The translations under genes were made by a program, and so were the position numbers. The notes beneath the pieces were generated by a model. It made no database searches. It saw only the letters and a list, made by a program, of their open reading frames with translations, and was not told the origin of the DNA. Positions 1-6,845 of a DNA stretch of 10,362 nt are shown here, in pieces (positions within the stretch are counted from its first letter, which is position 1; each line of letters opens with the position of its first letter). The stretch lies in the NCBI GenBank assembly GCA_003022655.1, contig PXSX01000036.1, positions 1 to 10,362 of the forward strand. Direction: 5' to 3'. This DNA comes from Bacteroidetes bacterium QH_1_64_81. GTDB taxonomy: Bacteria > Bacteroidota > Rhodothermia > Rhodothermales > Salinibacteraceae.

Positions 1-508
1 CGAAAACCCAGTGGGCCTGAAGGTGGGGCCGGACATGACGCCCTCCAAGCTCCAGACGCTGGTGCGCACGCTCGACCCCGACGACGAGCCGGGCAAGCTC
101 ACGCTCATCTCACGCCTCGGGGCCGACACCATCGGCGACCGGCTGCCGGGCCTCGTCGAGGCGGTGCAGGCCACCGGCCAGTCGGTGCTCTGGATCGCCG
201 ACCCGATGCACGGCAACACCGAGACGACCGACAACGGCACCAAGACGCGCCACTTCGACAACATCCTCGGCGAACTCGAACAGGCCCTCGACATCCACGC
301 GGCGGAAGGCTCTCATCTCGGCGGCGTGCACTTTGAACTCACCGGCGAGAACGTGACCGAATGCATCGGCGGGGCGCGCGGACTGAGTGAGGCCGACCTT
401 GGGCGGGCCTACGAGTCGCACGTCGACCCGCGTCTCAACTACGAGCAGTCCCTGGAGATGGCCTTCAGCATCGTCCGCAAGTACCGGCAGCTACACGGGC
501 AGCGCTGA
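1..508 (+). CDS. Class II DAHP synthase, 3' portion
   Basis: This is the C-terminal 168 residues of a class II 3-deoxy-D-arabino-heptulosonate 7-phosphate synthase. The enzyme condenses phosphoenolpyruvate with erythrose 4-phosphate, the first step of the cytoplasmic shikimate pathway. The frame is open from base 2 (ENPVGLKVGP), which matches the family's NP-[IV]-G-[VL]-KVGP segment, so the GTG at 11 is an internal codon and the gene enters from outside the window. Family signatures follow in order: DPMHGNT (His about 70 of the fragment), GGVHFELTGENVTEC (Glu about 112) and DPRLN (Asp about 142). By family knowledge these His, Glu and Asp residues are metal ligands; the fourth ligand, an N-terminal Cys, would lie upstream. 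Family members have about 450 residues, so about 280 are missing here. The gene converges on the M42 peptidase gene. Identification is firm; the paralogue name cannot be assigned. Confidence 0.93.
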   Translation, partial: ENPVGLKVGPDMTPSKLQTLVRTLDPDDEPGKLTLISRLGADTIGDRLPGLVEAVQATGQSVLWIADPMHGNTETTDNGTKTRHFDNILGELEQALDIHAAEGSHLGGVHFELTGENVTECIGGARGLSEADLGRAYESHVDPRLNYEQSLEMAFSIVRKYRQLHGQR

Positions 509-510
509 AG

Positions 511-615
511 GTTCAAGAGTCTGTTTGGCGGACGCTCTGTGGCCTGCGACTTCGTGGATCTCGCGCAAAAAGCTCGTGTCGGCTGCACATCAATCCACCA
601 AACAGACTCTCAAAC
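511..615. repeat. 105-bp inverted-repeat block, MITE-like or palindromic element
   Basis: Two 22-base arms, at 511-532 and 594-615, are inverted copies of each other with 3 mismatches. The shared core is AGAGTCTGTTTGG. The 61-base centre can also pair in part, so the whole unit could fold into a long imperfect hairpin. It sits between two convergent genes, 3 bases after the DAHP synthase stop and 31 bases before the peptidase stop. I see no open frame of its own and no clear target-site duplication. It may be a small non-autonomous mobile element, a dispersed palindromic repeat, or a large bidirectional terminator. There is no second copy in this window, so its repeat status is inference. Confidence 0.5.
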
Positions 616-634
616 GTCCAACGTTGGAACGTTT
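612..634. terminator. Near-perfect palindrome, possible bidirectional terminator
   Basis: A 23-base near-palindrome is centred on CCAACGTTGG, with flanks AAACGT and AACGTTT that differ by a single bulged A. It overlaps the right arm of the 511-615 inverted-repeat block and lies 13 bases beyond the M42 peptidase stop. It could form a hairpin in transcripts from either strand. There is no T-tract after it on either strand, so intrinsic termination is uncertain. A protein-binding palindrome is equally possible. Confidence 0.25.
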
Positions 635-646
635 CAACGCCGAACG

Positions 647-1717
647 CTACAGCGAGACGCGAAACTCCTCGTCCGCCTCGAAGGAGCGCACGAGCGCGGC
701 GTAGAGCTGCACGCAGTGCTCGATATCGTTGGTATCCACCACCTCGACGGTCGAGTGCATATAGCGGAGCGGCACGGAGAGGAGCACGCTGGGCACGCCG
801 CTGCGCGTCTTGAAGATGGAGTCGGTGTCGGTGCCGGTGCGGCGGCTGCTGGGCTCGTGCTGAAGGGGAACGTCCTCGGCCTCGGCCACCTCGATCGCGC
901 GCTCCACGAGTTGCGGGTGGTTGGAGGTGCCGTGCGTCACGGTCGGTCCCTCCCCAATCTCGATGCTGCCGTGCTTTTTGCTGTTGATGCCGGGGGAGTC
1001 GGTGGCGTGGGTCACGTCGAACGCCACGGCGGCGTCTGGATCGAGGCGGTGGGCGATCATCTTGGCCCCGTGCCCCCCAATCTCTTCCTGCACCGAGTTG
1101 GCGGCCTGCACGTCCCACGCCGGACGGTCGTCCGAGAGGCGCGCCACGGCCTGCGCAATGATGAAGCCGCCGAGCCGGTTGTCGATGGCGCGGGCGGTGA
1201 TGCGCGAATCGGTGAGGGTCGTCGGGCCTACGTCGAACACCATGGGGTGTCCCACGCGGAGGCCGCACTCGCGAACCTCGTCCTCACTCGTTGCCCCAAT
1301 ATCGACGAACAGTTCGTGCACCTCGGGCACCGTTTCGTTCTTGGTGTCGCGGATGTGGAGGGCCGTGTTGCCCACGACCCCGGTCACGGGCCCGTCGTCG
1401 CCCAGGATGCGGACGCGCAGCCCCCGGGCGATAGCTCGGTCCGAGCCGCCGATGCGGTTGATGTAGAGAAAGCCGTCGTCGGTGATGTGGCGCACCATGA
1501 AGCCGATCTCGTCGACGTGCGCGTCGAGCATGACACGGGGCGCGTCCTCAGCCGTGCCCTCCAGGCCGGCCCATGCCGTGCCGTACGCGTCGGTCTCTAC
1601 CTCATCGGCGTGGTCGCGCACGTACTCGGTCCACACGCGCTGCCCCGGCGTCTCGAAGCCGGTGGGACTCGGAGTATCGAGAAGGTTAAAGAAAAATGAT
1701 TTCGCATCGTCGGTCAT
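647..1717 (-). CDS. M42 family metallopeptidase (glutamyl aminopeptidase/FrvX-like)
   Basis: This 356-residue protein matches the usual length of M42 peptidases. These are cytoplasmic, dinuclear-metal aminopeptidases (often large tetrahedral shells) that trim peptides released by other proteases. The metal and catalytic motifs are all visible: DAHVDEIGF (His67), ARAIDNRLGG (Asp179, the bridging metal ligand by family knowledge), the catalytic Glu pair in VQEEIGGHGA (Glu211-Glu212), FDVTHATDSPG (Asp234) and a C-terminal RYMHS (His321). The segment around residues 80-165 corresponds to the PDZ-like dimerisation domain of the family. The start is the ATG at 1715-1717, and the protein opens in the family style with a helix followed by TPSPTGFE. 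No good Shine-Dalgarno sequence precedes it. The gene is divergent from the response regulator at 1970 across a 252-bp spacer. Substrate preference (Glu/Asp, Leu or other residues) cannot be read from sequence, and older annotations may call this endoglucanase M. Confidence 0.95.
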   Translation of the reverse strand: MTDDAKSFFFNLLDTPSPTGFETPGQRVWTEYVRDHADEVETDAYGTAWAGLEGTAEDAPRVMLDAHVDEIGFMVRHITDDGFLYINRIGGSDRAIARGLRVRILGDDGPVTGVVGNTALHIRDTKNETVPEVHELFVDIGATSEDEVRECGLRVGHPMVFDVGPTTLTDSRITARAIDNRLGGFIIAQAVARLSDDRPAWDVQAANSVQEEIGGHGAKMIAHRLDPDAAVAFDVTHATDSPGINSKKHGSIEIGEGPTVTHGTSNHPQLVERAIEVAEAEDVPLQHEPSSRRTGTDTDSIFKTRSGVPSVLLSVPLRYMHSTVEVVDTNDIEHCVQLYAALVRSFEADEEFRVSL

Positions 1718-1969
1718 GCAAGCAGGGAAGATTCGTCGAAGAGAACGTGGGAGGGAGCTTCAGCCTCAAGCAACGATTATCGTCATACGGTTCGAGCCGC
1801 CGCGATATCCGGACCAAGATTCGAATTTTTCGGTCGTCCCGCCCGGATTTAGCCGAGACGGTCCGGCGTTTCGGGGATGAACCAAAACAGCCGGAGATTG
1901 CTATGTTATAGCTGATCTTGCCGCATACCCATTGCTTCCCTCCCTCCCTTCACCACAGATCTTCTGATC
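1718..1969. promoter_or_regulatory. Divergent intergenic region with presumed promoters
   Basis: This 252-bp spacer separates divergent genes, so it must hold promoters in both directions. It is more AT-rich than its flanks around 1800-1840 and 1895-1920. On the + strand TATGTTATA (1902-1910) is the best -10-like string for the response regulator, but no convincing -35 element sits at the right distance. On the - strand a GATAAT string near 1775-1780 is a weak candidate for the peptidase gene. Small open frames here lack recognisable content and overlap the peptidase start, so I do not call them genes. Confidence 0.3.
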
Positions 1970-2683
1970 ATGCCGAAGACGACGGAACGCACCTATCACA
2001 TGCTCATCGTGGAGGACGACGCCGACATTCTGATGGGCCTCGAAGAATACTTTGAACTCGAGGACTACGAAGTGGAGACGGCGGAGGACGGCGAAGAGGC
2101 CCTCCGAAAGATGAAAGACATGGACAAGTGCGACGTCGTCCTCCTCGACGTGATGCTGCCCGAAAAGGACGGCTTCGAGGTGCTCGAAGAGTCCCAGGAG
2201 ATGGGCTTCAGCGCCCCCGTCCTCATGATTACGGCCCGCGGCGAGCAGGAATCAAAGCTCAAAGGCTTCGGCCTCGGGGCGGACGACTACATTACCAAGC
2301 CGTTCAACGTCGAGGAGCTGGCAGCGCGGGTCAAGGCCATTCTGCAACGGACCATGCCGCCCGCCGAGGCGCCGATGGACATCTACGAGATCGGGGACGT
2401 GGAGATCAATTTTTCTACCCACGAGGCGTATCGGGACGGGGACGAGCTCAACTTCACGGCCCTGGAGTTCGACATCCTCCGCTACCTCATCCAGCACGAG
2501 GGCCGGACCGTCACGCGCAAGCAGCTCCTGCGGGACGTCTGGGGCATCGACGAGAACATCATCACCCGCACCATCGACCGCCACATGGCCTCGGTTCGCA
2601 AGAAGATTGAGCCGGACCCGTCCGATCCCACCTACATTGAGACCGTCTACGGCATCGGCTACCGCTTCGACGACGGGGAGTAG
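1970..2683 (+). CDS. OmpR/PhoB-family response regulator (receiver + winged helix), orphan
   Basis: This 237-residue two-component response regulator would be phosphorylated by a partner histidine kinase and then bind DNA. The receiver domain (about 10-127) has the acidic pocket EDD at 15-17, the phosphoacceptor Asp60 in VVLLDVMLP, the switch Thr88 in MITARG and the conserved Lys110 in YITKPF. The DNA-binding winged-helix domain (about 138-235) has FTALEFDILRYLI, the recognition-helix region ITRTIDRHMASVRKKI and the terminal YGIGYRF hairpin. The chosen ATG at 1970 gives about ten residues before the usual receiver start; the ATG at 2000 (MLIVEDD) is a possible alternative. No histidine kinase gene adjoins it, so it is an orphan in this window. 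It converges on a PhoX-type phosphatase gene. That placement makes a PhoB-like role possible, but nothing in the sequence proves it. Confidence 0.95.
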   Translation: MPKTTERTYHMLIVEDDADILMGLEEYFELEDYEVETAEDGEEALRKMKDMDKCDVVLLDVMLPEKDGFEVLEESQEMGFSAPVLMITARGEQESKLKGFGLGADDYITKPFNVEELAARVKAILQRTMPPAEAPMDIYEIGDVEINFSTHEAYRDGDELNFTALEFDILRYLIQHEGRTVTRKQLLRDVWGIDENIITRTIDRHMASVRKKIEPDPSDPTYIETVYGIGYRFDDGE

Positions 2684-2698
2684 AGACGGCGGACAACC

Positions 2699-2715
2699 GA
2701 CCGCGGTTCGCGGTC
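2699..2715. terminator. Hairpin between convergent genes
   Basis: GACCGC, a five-base loop GGTTC, then GCGGTC form a perfect 6-bp GC-rich stem starting 16 bases after the response regulator stop. The position suits termination of the + strand gene, but no run of T follows. A second, looser stem (GGCGC at 2753-2757 with GCGCC at 2778-2782) lies closer to the phosphatase stop; it is followed by a run of A on the + strand, which fits neither direction well. Termination is therefore plausible rather than shown. Confidence 0.3.
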
Positions 2716-2793
2716 ACTGATCCCCACCGAAGGTCCTCTATCGTTGATGATCGGCGCCCAGGCTGAGGACTGCGGCTGCGCCAAAAAACGATC

Positions 2794-4182
2794 CTACGCC
2801 TCCCCCCACGGTCCCGTGATGGCGAGCGTGAGGCCTTCGTGCTGAATGTTCATGAAGAGGGTGCTTCCGTCCGGCGAAAACACCGCCCCGGCCAGTTCCG
2901 AGTCGCCCATCGCGTTGCGGCCCAGCTTGTAGAACTGCCCCTCTGGCGTGATGCCCACGAGGGTGTCGGTCCCCGACCCGTCCTCGCACGCGATGACGTC
3001 GCCCCATGGGGCCACTGTCAGGTTGTCGGCGTTCTCCAGTACGGTCGTGTCGTTTGGCTCCACGAAGAGCTCCAGGCGGCCAGGCTTGTCGTCTTCGCGA
3101 TCTGTGCCCTCGTAGGGACTCGGGACGTAGCGCCAGACCTGGCCCTTCGCGTTTTTCCCGCCGTTCGTGCAGGCCACGTAGACGGCATCCTCGCCGTACC
3201 ACATGCCCTCTTCGCGGGCAAAACGGGCCGCCCCGTGCGCAAAGCCCCGTTTGCGGAGATCATCGTCCGGCGTATCGACGTGATCGAGGTCCCTCCACTC
3301 CACCTCGAAGGCCGTGCCCGGCGGAATGTCCGGCCCGTCGCCCCAGTTTCGCGTGTCGAGGCTCTCCTGTTGTCGCACGCACAGGCACTGGAGGCGTCCG
3401 CCTTTCTGCAGGGCGCCCGGCTCCTCCGGCAGGTAGCGGTAGAGAAGCCCGTCGGAGCGGTCTTCGGAAAGGTAGGCAATCCCGCTATTCGGGTCGACGG
3501 CCACCGCCTCGTGGTTGAACCGACCCATGGCCTTGATCGGACGGGGCTCTGCGCGCTGGATGGACGCCGTGGCCGGAACCTCGAAAACGTAGCCGTGATC
3601 CTTTGCGAAGGTGTCGTCGGCCCGCTGGACGGTCTCCTCGCAGGTGAGCCAGCTGTTCCACGGGGTGGGCCCGCCCGCACAGTTGCGCAGGGTCCCCGCC
3701 AGGCTCACGAACTGGCGCCGCACGGCCTGCCGCTCGGTGTTGTAGACGACCGTCGTCGTGCCTCCGAGGCCGCCGTACGCCTTCTTCCCAGCGTCGTACC
3801 GGTCGGCGTCCGGCATCTGACCAATTGAGGCATTTCCCTCCGCCTGGAACGGCCCCTCTTTCACAGGGGCCCCTGCACTGATTTCGTGATTGCGCACGAG
3901 CAGCGTGGTCTCCTCCGGACCCGGGAAGGTAGCCATGCCGTCCGGGCGGTGCGGCACGCGAAAGCCATCGTCCATCTCGTCCCCGTGCCGCGAAATGATC
4001 CGGTACGAGAAGCCCTCCGGCAGGTCGAACACGCCGTCGGGATCAGGCTGGAGCGGACCGAAGCCGACCCGATCAGACGAGCGTGCCTCCCGACCCGTCG
4101 AACAGCCGACAAACAGATGAAGTCCGGCAAATCCGACCGTGTACGCACCTGCTTGCTTCAAGAAGTGGCGACGGTCTTGCAT
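2794..4182 (-). CDS. PhoX/DUF839-family phosphatase, predicted Tat-exported lipoprotein
   Basis: This 462-residue protein belongs to the PhoX (DUF839) group, whose characterised members are iron- and calcium-dependent alkaline phosphatases that release phosphate from organic esters outside the cytoplasm. The N-terminus has a twin-arginine motif RRHFLK (residues 4-9), a hydrophobic stretch, and FVGC ending at Cys27, an acceptable though not ideal lipobox. It is therefore probably folded before export and lipid-anchored. Family motifs in order are LVRNHE (95-100), NCAGGPTPWNSWLTCEE (167-183), RFNHEAVAVDP (221-231), YLSEDR (237-242), ADNLTVAPWGD (385-395), ACEDG (398-402) and FSPDGSTLFMNIQHEG (435-450). 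Its length is shorter than some PhoX proteins but normal for DUF839 homologues. It lies downstream of a response regulator on the same strand, with a 208-bp spacer, and converges on another. Enzyme activity is inferred from family; substrate is not known. The start is the ATG at 4180-4182. Confidence 0.9.
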   Translation of the reverse strand: MQDRRHFLKQAGAYTVGFAGLHLFVGCSTGREARSSDRVGFGPLQPDPDGVFDLPEGFSYRIISRHGDEMDDGFRVPHRPDGMATFPGPEETTLLVRNHEISAGAPVKEGPFQAEGNASIGQMPDADRYDAGKKAYGGLGGTTTVVYNTERQAVRRQFVSLAGTLRNCAGGPTPWNSWLTCEETVQRADDTFAKDHGYVFEVPATASIQRAEPRPIKAMGRFNHEAVAVDPNSGIAYLSEDRSDGLLYRYLPEEPGALQKGGRLQCLCVRQQESLDTRNWGDGPDIPPGTAFEVEWRDLDHVDTPDDDLRKRGFAHGAARFAREEGMWYGEDAVYVACTNGGKNAKGQVWRYVPSPYEGTDREDDKPGRLELFVEPNDTTVLENADNLTVAPWGDVIACEDGSGTDTLVGITPEGQFYKLGRNAMGDSELAGAVFSPDGSTLFMNIQHEGLTLAITGPWGEA

Positions 4183-4249
4183 GAACGATAGAGCACTGGT
4201 GCACTGTCAGTCAGACTTGGAAAAGGGGATTGTGTACCGCGTGTGTCGA

Positions 4250-4327
4250 AGCGTGAGGACGTGAGGCGTGAAAACGGGACTGGAGCCTACGCTTCACTCT
4301 TCACTCATCACGTTTCACGGATCGTGA
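4250..4327. repeat. Head-to-head GTGA heptamer repeats in an inverted arrangement
   Basis: On the - strand, four GTGANNN units run in exact 7-base register from 4318 down to 4291 (GTGAAAC, GTGATGA, GTGAAGA, GTGAAGC). On the + strand, GTGA recurs at 4253, 4261, 4268 and 4324. The two sets face each other around 4277-4289, and CGTGAAAACG (4267-4276) can pair with CGTTTCACG (4311-4319) with one bulge. The block lies between the second response regulator and the PhoX gene, upstream of phoX. It resembles heptanucleotide short tandem repeats known from other bacteria; a regulatory role is possible but not shown. Confidence 0.5.
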
Positions 4328-4390
4328 GGAAATGGAAAGATCGGACATCGGAAGAACGAAGCCCGACACCGCACCAAATGGGGAGCCAGT

Positions 4391-5128
4391 TCAGGCCGTC
4401 TCCTGCGATTCGGCCACTCGCCCGGCCCCTTCCAGCTTGTACCCGATGCCGTAGACGCTCTGGATGGGCCAGGCGTCTTCCTCCTCCCCCTCCATCACGT
4501 CGCGCAGGGCATTTACGTGCCGGTCGATGGTGCGCGTCTCGACCTCGGTGGGCAGGTCCCACACGTCCCGGAGGATCTGCTCGCGGGTGGCCGTGCGACC
4601 GCGGCGACGAAGCAGGTACGCAAGCAGCTTGTACTCTAGGTCCGTGAGGTCCACTGGAGTTCCGTCCCGCGTCACCTCGTCGGTGTCGAGGTCAACCCGA
4701 AGTCCACCGACCTTGAAGACGCCTCCCTCCTCGATTGCTTCGGCCTCGCGACGGAGCAGCACGTCGATTCGCGCCACCAGCTCTTCAGTCTCGAAGGGCT
4801 TCGTCAAGTAGTCATCGGCCCCCACCTGGAAGCCCCGCATCTTGTGCTCGTGGTCTCCGAGGCCTGTGAGCATGAGCACCGGGGTGCGCACCCCATCGTC
4901 GCGGGCTTGCCGCAGCACCTCAAACCCACTGAGGTCCGGCAGCTTTGCGTCCAGGACGATGAGGTCGTACCCGGGCAGCCGGGTGGCTTCTCGCAGGGCA
5001 GTCTCGCCATCTTCGGCCAGCGTCACCTCGTAGCCCTCGGATTCGAGGTAGAGGAGGAGGCTCGTGCTGAGTTCGCTGTCGTCTTCGACGACGAGGAGGG
5101 ACGGGCCTTCGGTGGAAGAGCCAGACAT
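4391..5128 (-). CDS. OmpR/PhoB-family response regulator (receiver + winged helix), orphan
   Basis: This 245-residue response regulator is related in layout to the one at 1970-2683. The receiver domain has the EDD pocket (15-17), phosphoacceptor Asp60 in LIVLDAKLPD, Thr87 in LMLTGLGD and Lys109 in YLTKPF. The winged-helix domain (about 135-236) has LTDLEYKLLAYLL, ETRTIDRHVNALRDVM and YGIGYKL. The frame stays open upstream to 5239, but the ATG at 5126-5128 (MSGSSTEG) puts the receiver in its normal position, and the upstream residues do not look like family sequence. The 277-bp region before it contains AT-rich strings such as TTTATAT (near 5145) that could be promoter parts. No kinase gene is adjacent. 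It is the gene upstream of the PhoX phosphatase on the same strand, 208 bp away, so co-regulation is possible but an operon is uncertain. Its targets are unknown. Confidence 0.94.
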   Translation of the reverse strand: MSGSSTEGPSLLVVEDDSELSTSLLLYLESEGYEVTLAEDGETALREATRLPGYDLIVLDAKLPDLSGFEVLRQARDDGVRTPVLMLTGLGDHEHKMRGFQVGADDYLTKPFETEELVARIDVLLRREAEAIEEGGVFKVGGLRVDLDTDEVTRDGTPVDLTDLEYKLLAYLLRRRGRTATREQILRDVWDLPTEVETRTIDRHVNALRDVMEGEEEDAWPIQSVYGIGYKLEGAGRVAESQETA

Positions 5129-5405
5129 AAAAGGGTGGAGGAGATATAAATCAGTAAGGACTACCCAGAGAGGGCCTACGTTTTCGACCCTCCGATCGCT
5201 TCGCGGGGACCGTCGGTTTGTGTTATCCTTTCGCAACAAGAATCATGAAATACCCACGCGGCTCACAGCGCCTTCGTTCGCCGGGAGCCTCCTCTCTATC
5301 CCCTCGCAGGAGATCCGGGAAAGACGAGACATTCTCCGGACCATAGGTCGGCCAGAGCTGAGTGGACACCCGACCCACGTTGAGCACAGAGTCCCTCTCG
5401 TGGAG

Positions 5406-6845
5406 TTACCCGTGCATGACCGCGAGCGGCTTCAGCTGGGCGACCTTGCTGGCCAGCCGCGCCCCCGCCACGGTTTCCACGACGCCATCAATGTTTTCCT
5501 TGAGCCGCACTCCGCGGGCGGACGGGGAGCCGTCGCCGGAGCGTACGCGGACGCCCTCCCCTTCCAGATCCTCGTCGAGTGCAACCGGCTCGGCGTGATG
5601 ATTGGCCTCGTGGCGGCTCATGGTGCGACCCGCTCCATGACACGCCGAGCCGAAGCTTTTCTGCATGCTCTCGCGCGTGGCCAGCATGACCCACGACGTT
5701 TCGCCCATGCTACCGGGCACGAGGACTGGTTGACCGAGGGCGCGGTACGGGAGCGAGATGCCCGGCGTGCCGGGCCCGAAGGCTCGCGCCGCTCCCTTTC
5801 GGTGCACGTAACATCGCATGTGCTTGCCGTCCACCTGGTGCATCTCCACCTGGCCCAGGTTGTGGGCCACGTCGTATACCGTCTTGAGGCGTTGGCCCGC
5901 CCCCTCCAGCAGGTCATCGAAGACCTCTCGGACCCGGTGCGCCAGCACCTGCCGGTTCGCGTAGGCGTAGTTGGCGGCCGCCCGCATGGCGCCCATGTAG
6001 TCCTCGGCCTCTCCCGAGTCGAGCGGCACCGACACAAGATTCGGGTCCGGCGGCGCAACGTCGTAGGAGGGCGCCACCTCCTGGAACCGATCGATGTAGT
6101 CCGCACAGATCTGGCGCCCGTAGCCCCGAGAGCCACAGTGGATTTGGGCGACGAGGGTGCCTTCCTTCAGGCCCATCGTCACGGCCGCGGCGCGGTTGAA
6201 GACCTCCTCGACGGCGTGAATCTCGATGAAGTGCTCGCCGCCCCCAAGCGTCCCGAGTTGACTGGCCCCCAGCGACCGTGCGGCCTGACTCACCTTGCTC
6301 GGGTTCGCCTCGTTGAGCCGCCCGCCCTCCTCGGCGCGCACGAGGTCGTCCTGCTGCGCCATGTCCTTGCGCAGGGCCCACTGCGCCCCGGACTGAGCCA
6401 CGTGGTCAACCTCGCTCTTATTGAGAGAAATGGATCCCTCCGCGTCTGCGCCGCTCGGAATGTGGGCCGTCAGGGCATCGGCGAGGGCGTCGAAGCTGCC
6501 CTCGGCCTCCTCGACCTTGATGTCCGACCCCAGAAGCCGAACGCCGGCGTTGACATCGTGCCCAATGGCGCCCGGTGCAATGGTCCCCACCGGCCACTTC
6601 GACACGGCCACGATGCCGACCGGTGCCCCTTGCCCGCTGTAGACATCCGGCATCACGACGAGGTGCCCGACCAGGCCGGAAAGCATCGACGTGCGGATGG
6701 CCTGCTCGATCGCTTCCCGCTCGAGAATTTCGTCGATGAGTTCTCCGCTCGCGAGGATGCGCACGGGCACCCGCATCGCCTCCCGGAACGACTCGGGAAC
6801 TTCCCAGGTGAAGTCGTCGATCCGCGTCAGGTCCGTGCGTTCCAT
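5406..6845 (-). CDS. rtcB: RtcB-family RNA ligase homologue with altered active site
   Basis: This 479-residue protein is full length for the archaeal-type RtcB family, GTP-dependent ligases that join RNA 2',3'-cyclic phosphate or 3'-phosphate ends to 5'-OH ends in tRNA splicing or RNA repair. Recognisable segments are IGHDVNAGVRLL (Asp97), LGTLGGGEHFIEIH (His205), IHCGSRGYGRQI (His236), VYDVAHNLGQVE (His328), VPGSMGETSWVM, and SACHGAGRTMSR, whose His403 matches the residue that becomes guanylylated. Three family-critical positions differ. The metal-ligand Cys of D-[IV]-N-C-G is Ala100. The Asn of G-[ST]-G-NHF is Glu204. The Lys of the C-terminal V-x-KG is His478. This may be a divergent subfamily with different chemistry, or an inactive paralogue. 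The reading frame is intact and well conserved otherwise, which argues against decay. It lies downstream of mnmA on the same strand with a 295-bp spacer. The start is the ATG at 6843-6845. Confidence 0.88.
   Translation of the reverse strand: MERTDLTRIDDFTWEVPESFREAMRVPVRILASGELIDEILEREAIEQAIRTSMLSGLVGHLVVMPDVYSGQGAPVGIVAVSKWPVGTIAPGAIGHDVNAGVRLLGSDIKVEEAEGSFDALADALTAHIPSGADAEGSISLNKSEVDHVAQSGAQWALRKDMAQQDDLVRAEEGGRLNEANPSKVSQAARSLGASQLGTLGGGEHFIEIHAVEEVFNRAAAVTMGLKEGTLVAQIHCGSRGYGRQICADYIDRFQEVAPSYDVAPPDPNLVSVPLDSGEAEDYMGAMRAAANYAYANRQVLAHRVREVFDDLLEGAGQRLKTVYDVAHNLGQVEMHQVDGKHMRCYVHRKGAARAFGPGTPGISLPYRALGQPVLVPGSMGETSWVMLATRESMQKSFGSACHGAGRTMSRHEANHHAEPVALDEDLEGEGVRVRSGDGSPSARGVRLKENIDGVVETVAGARLASKVAQLKPLAVMHG

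Noticed and set aside
11..13. GTG at 11 as the start of the DAHP synthase gene
   Set aside because: The frame is open to the window edge and the upstream codons (ENP) match the family, so this is an internal valine.
539..1699. Long + strand frame (386 codons) opposite the M42 peptidase gene
   Set aside because: It is antisense to a gene with complete family motifs, contains no recognisable domain, and is the kind of open frame that GC-rich coding DNA produces on the opposite strand.
4204..4209. CTGTCA upstream of phoX as a Pho box
   Set aside because: Only one half-site is present; the second repeat expected about 11 bases away is missing.
5129..5239. 37-residue N-terminal extension of the second response regulator
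   Set aside because: Receiver domains begin within about 10 residues of the start; the extension has no family similarity and the ATG at 5128 places EDD at residue 15.
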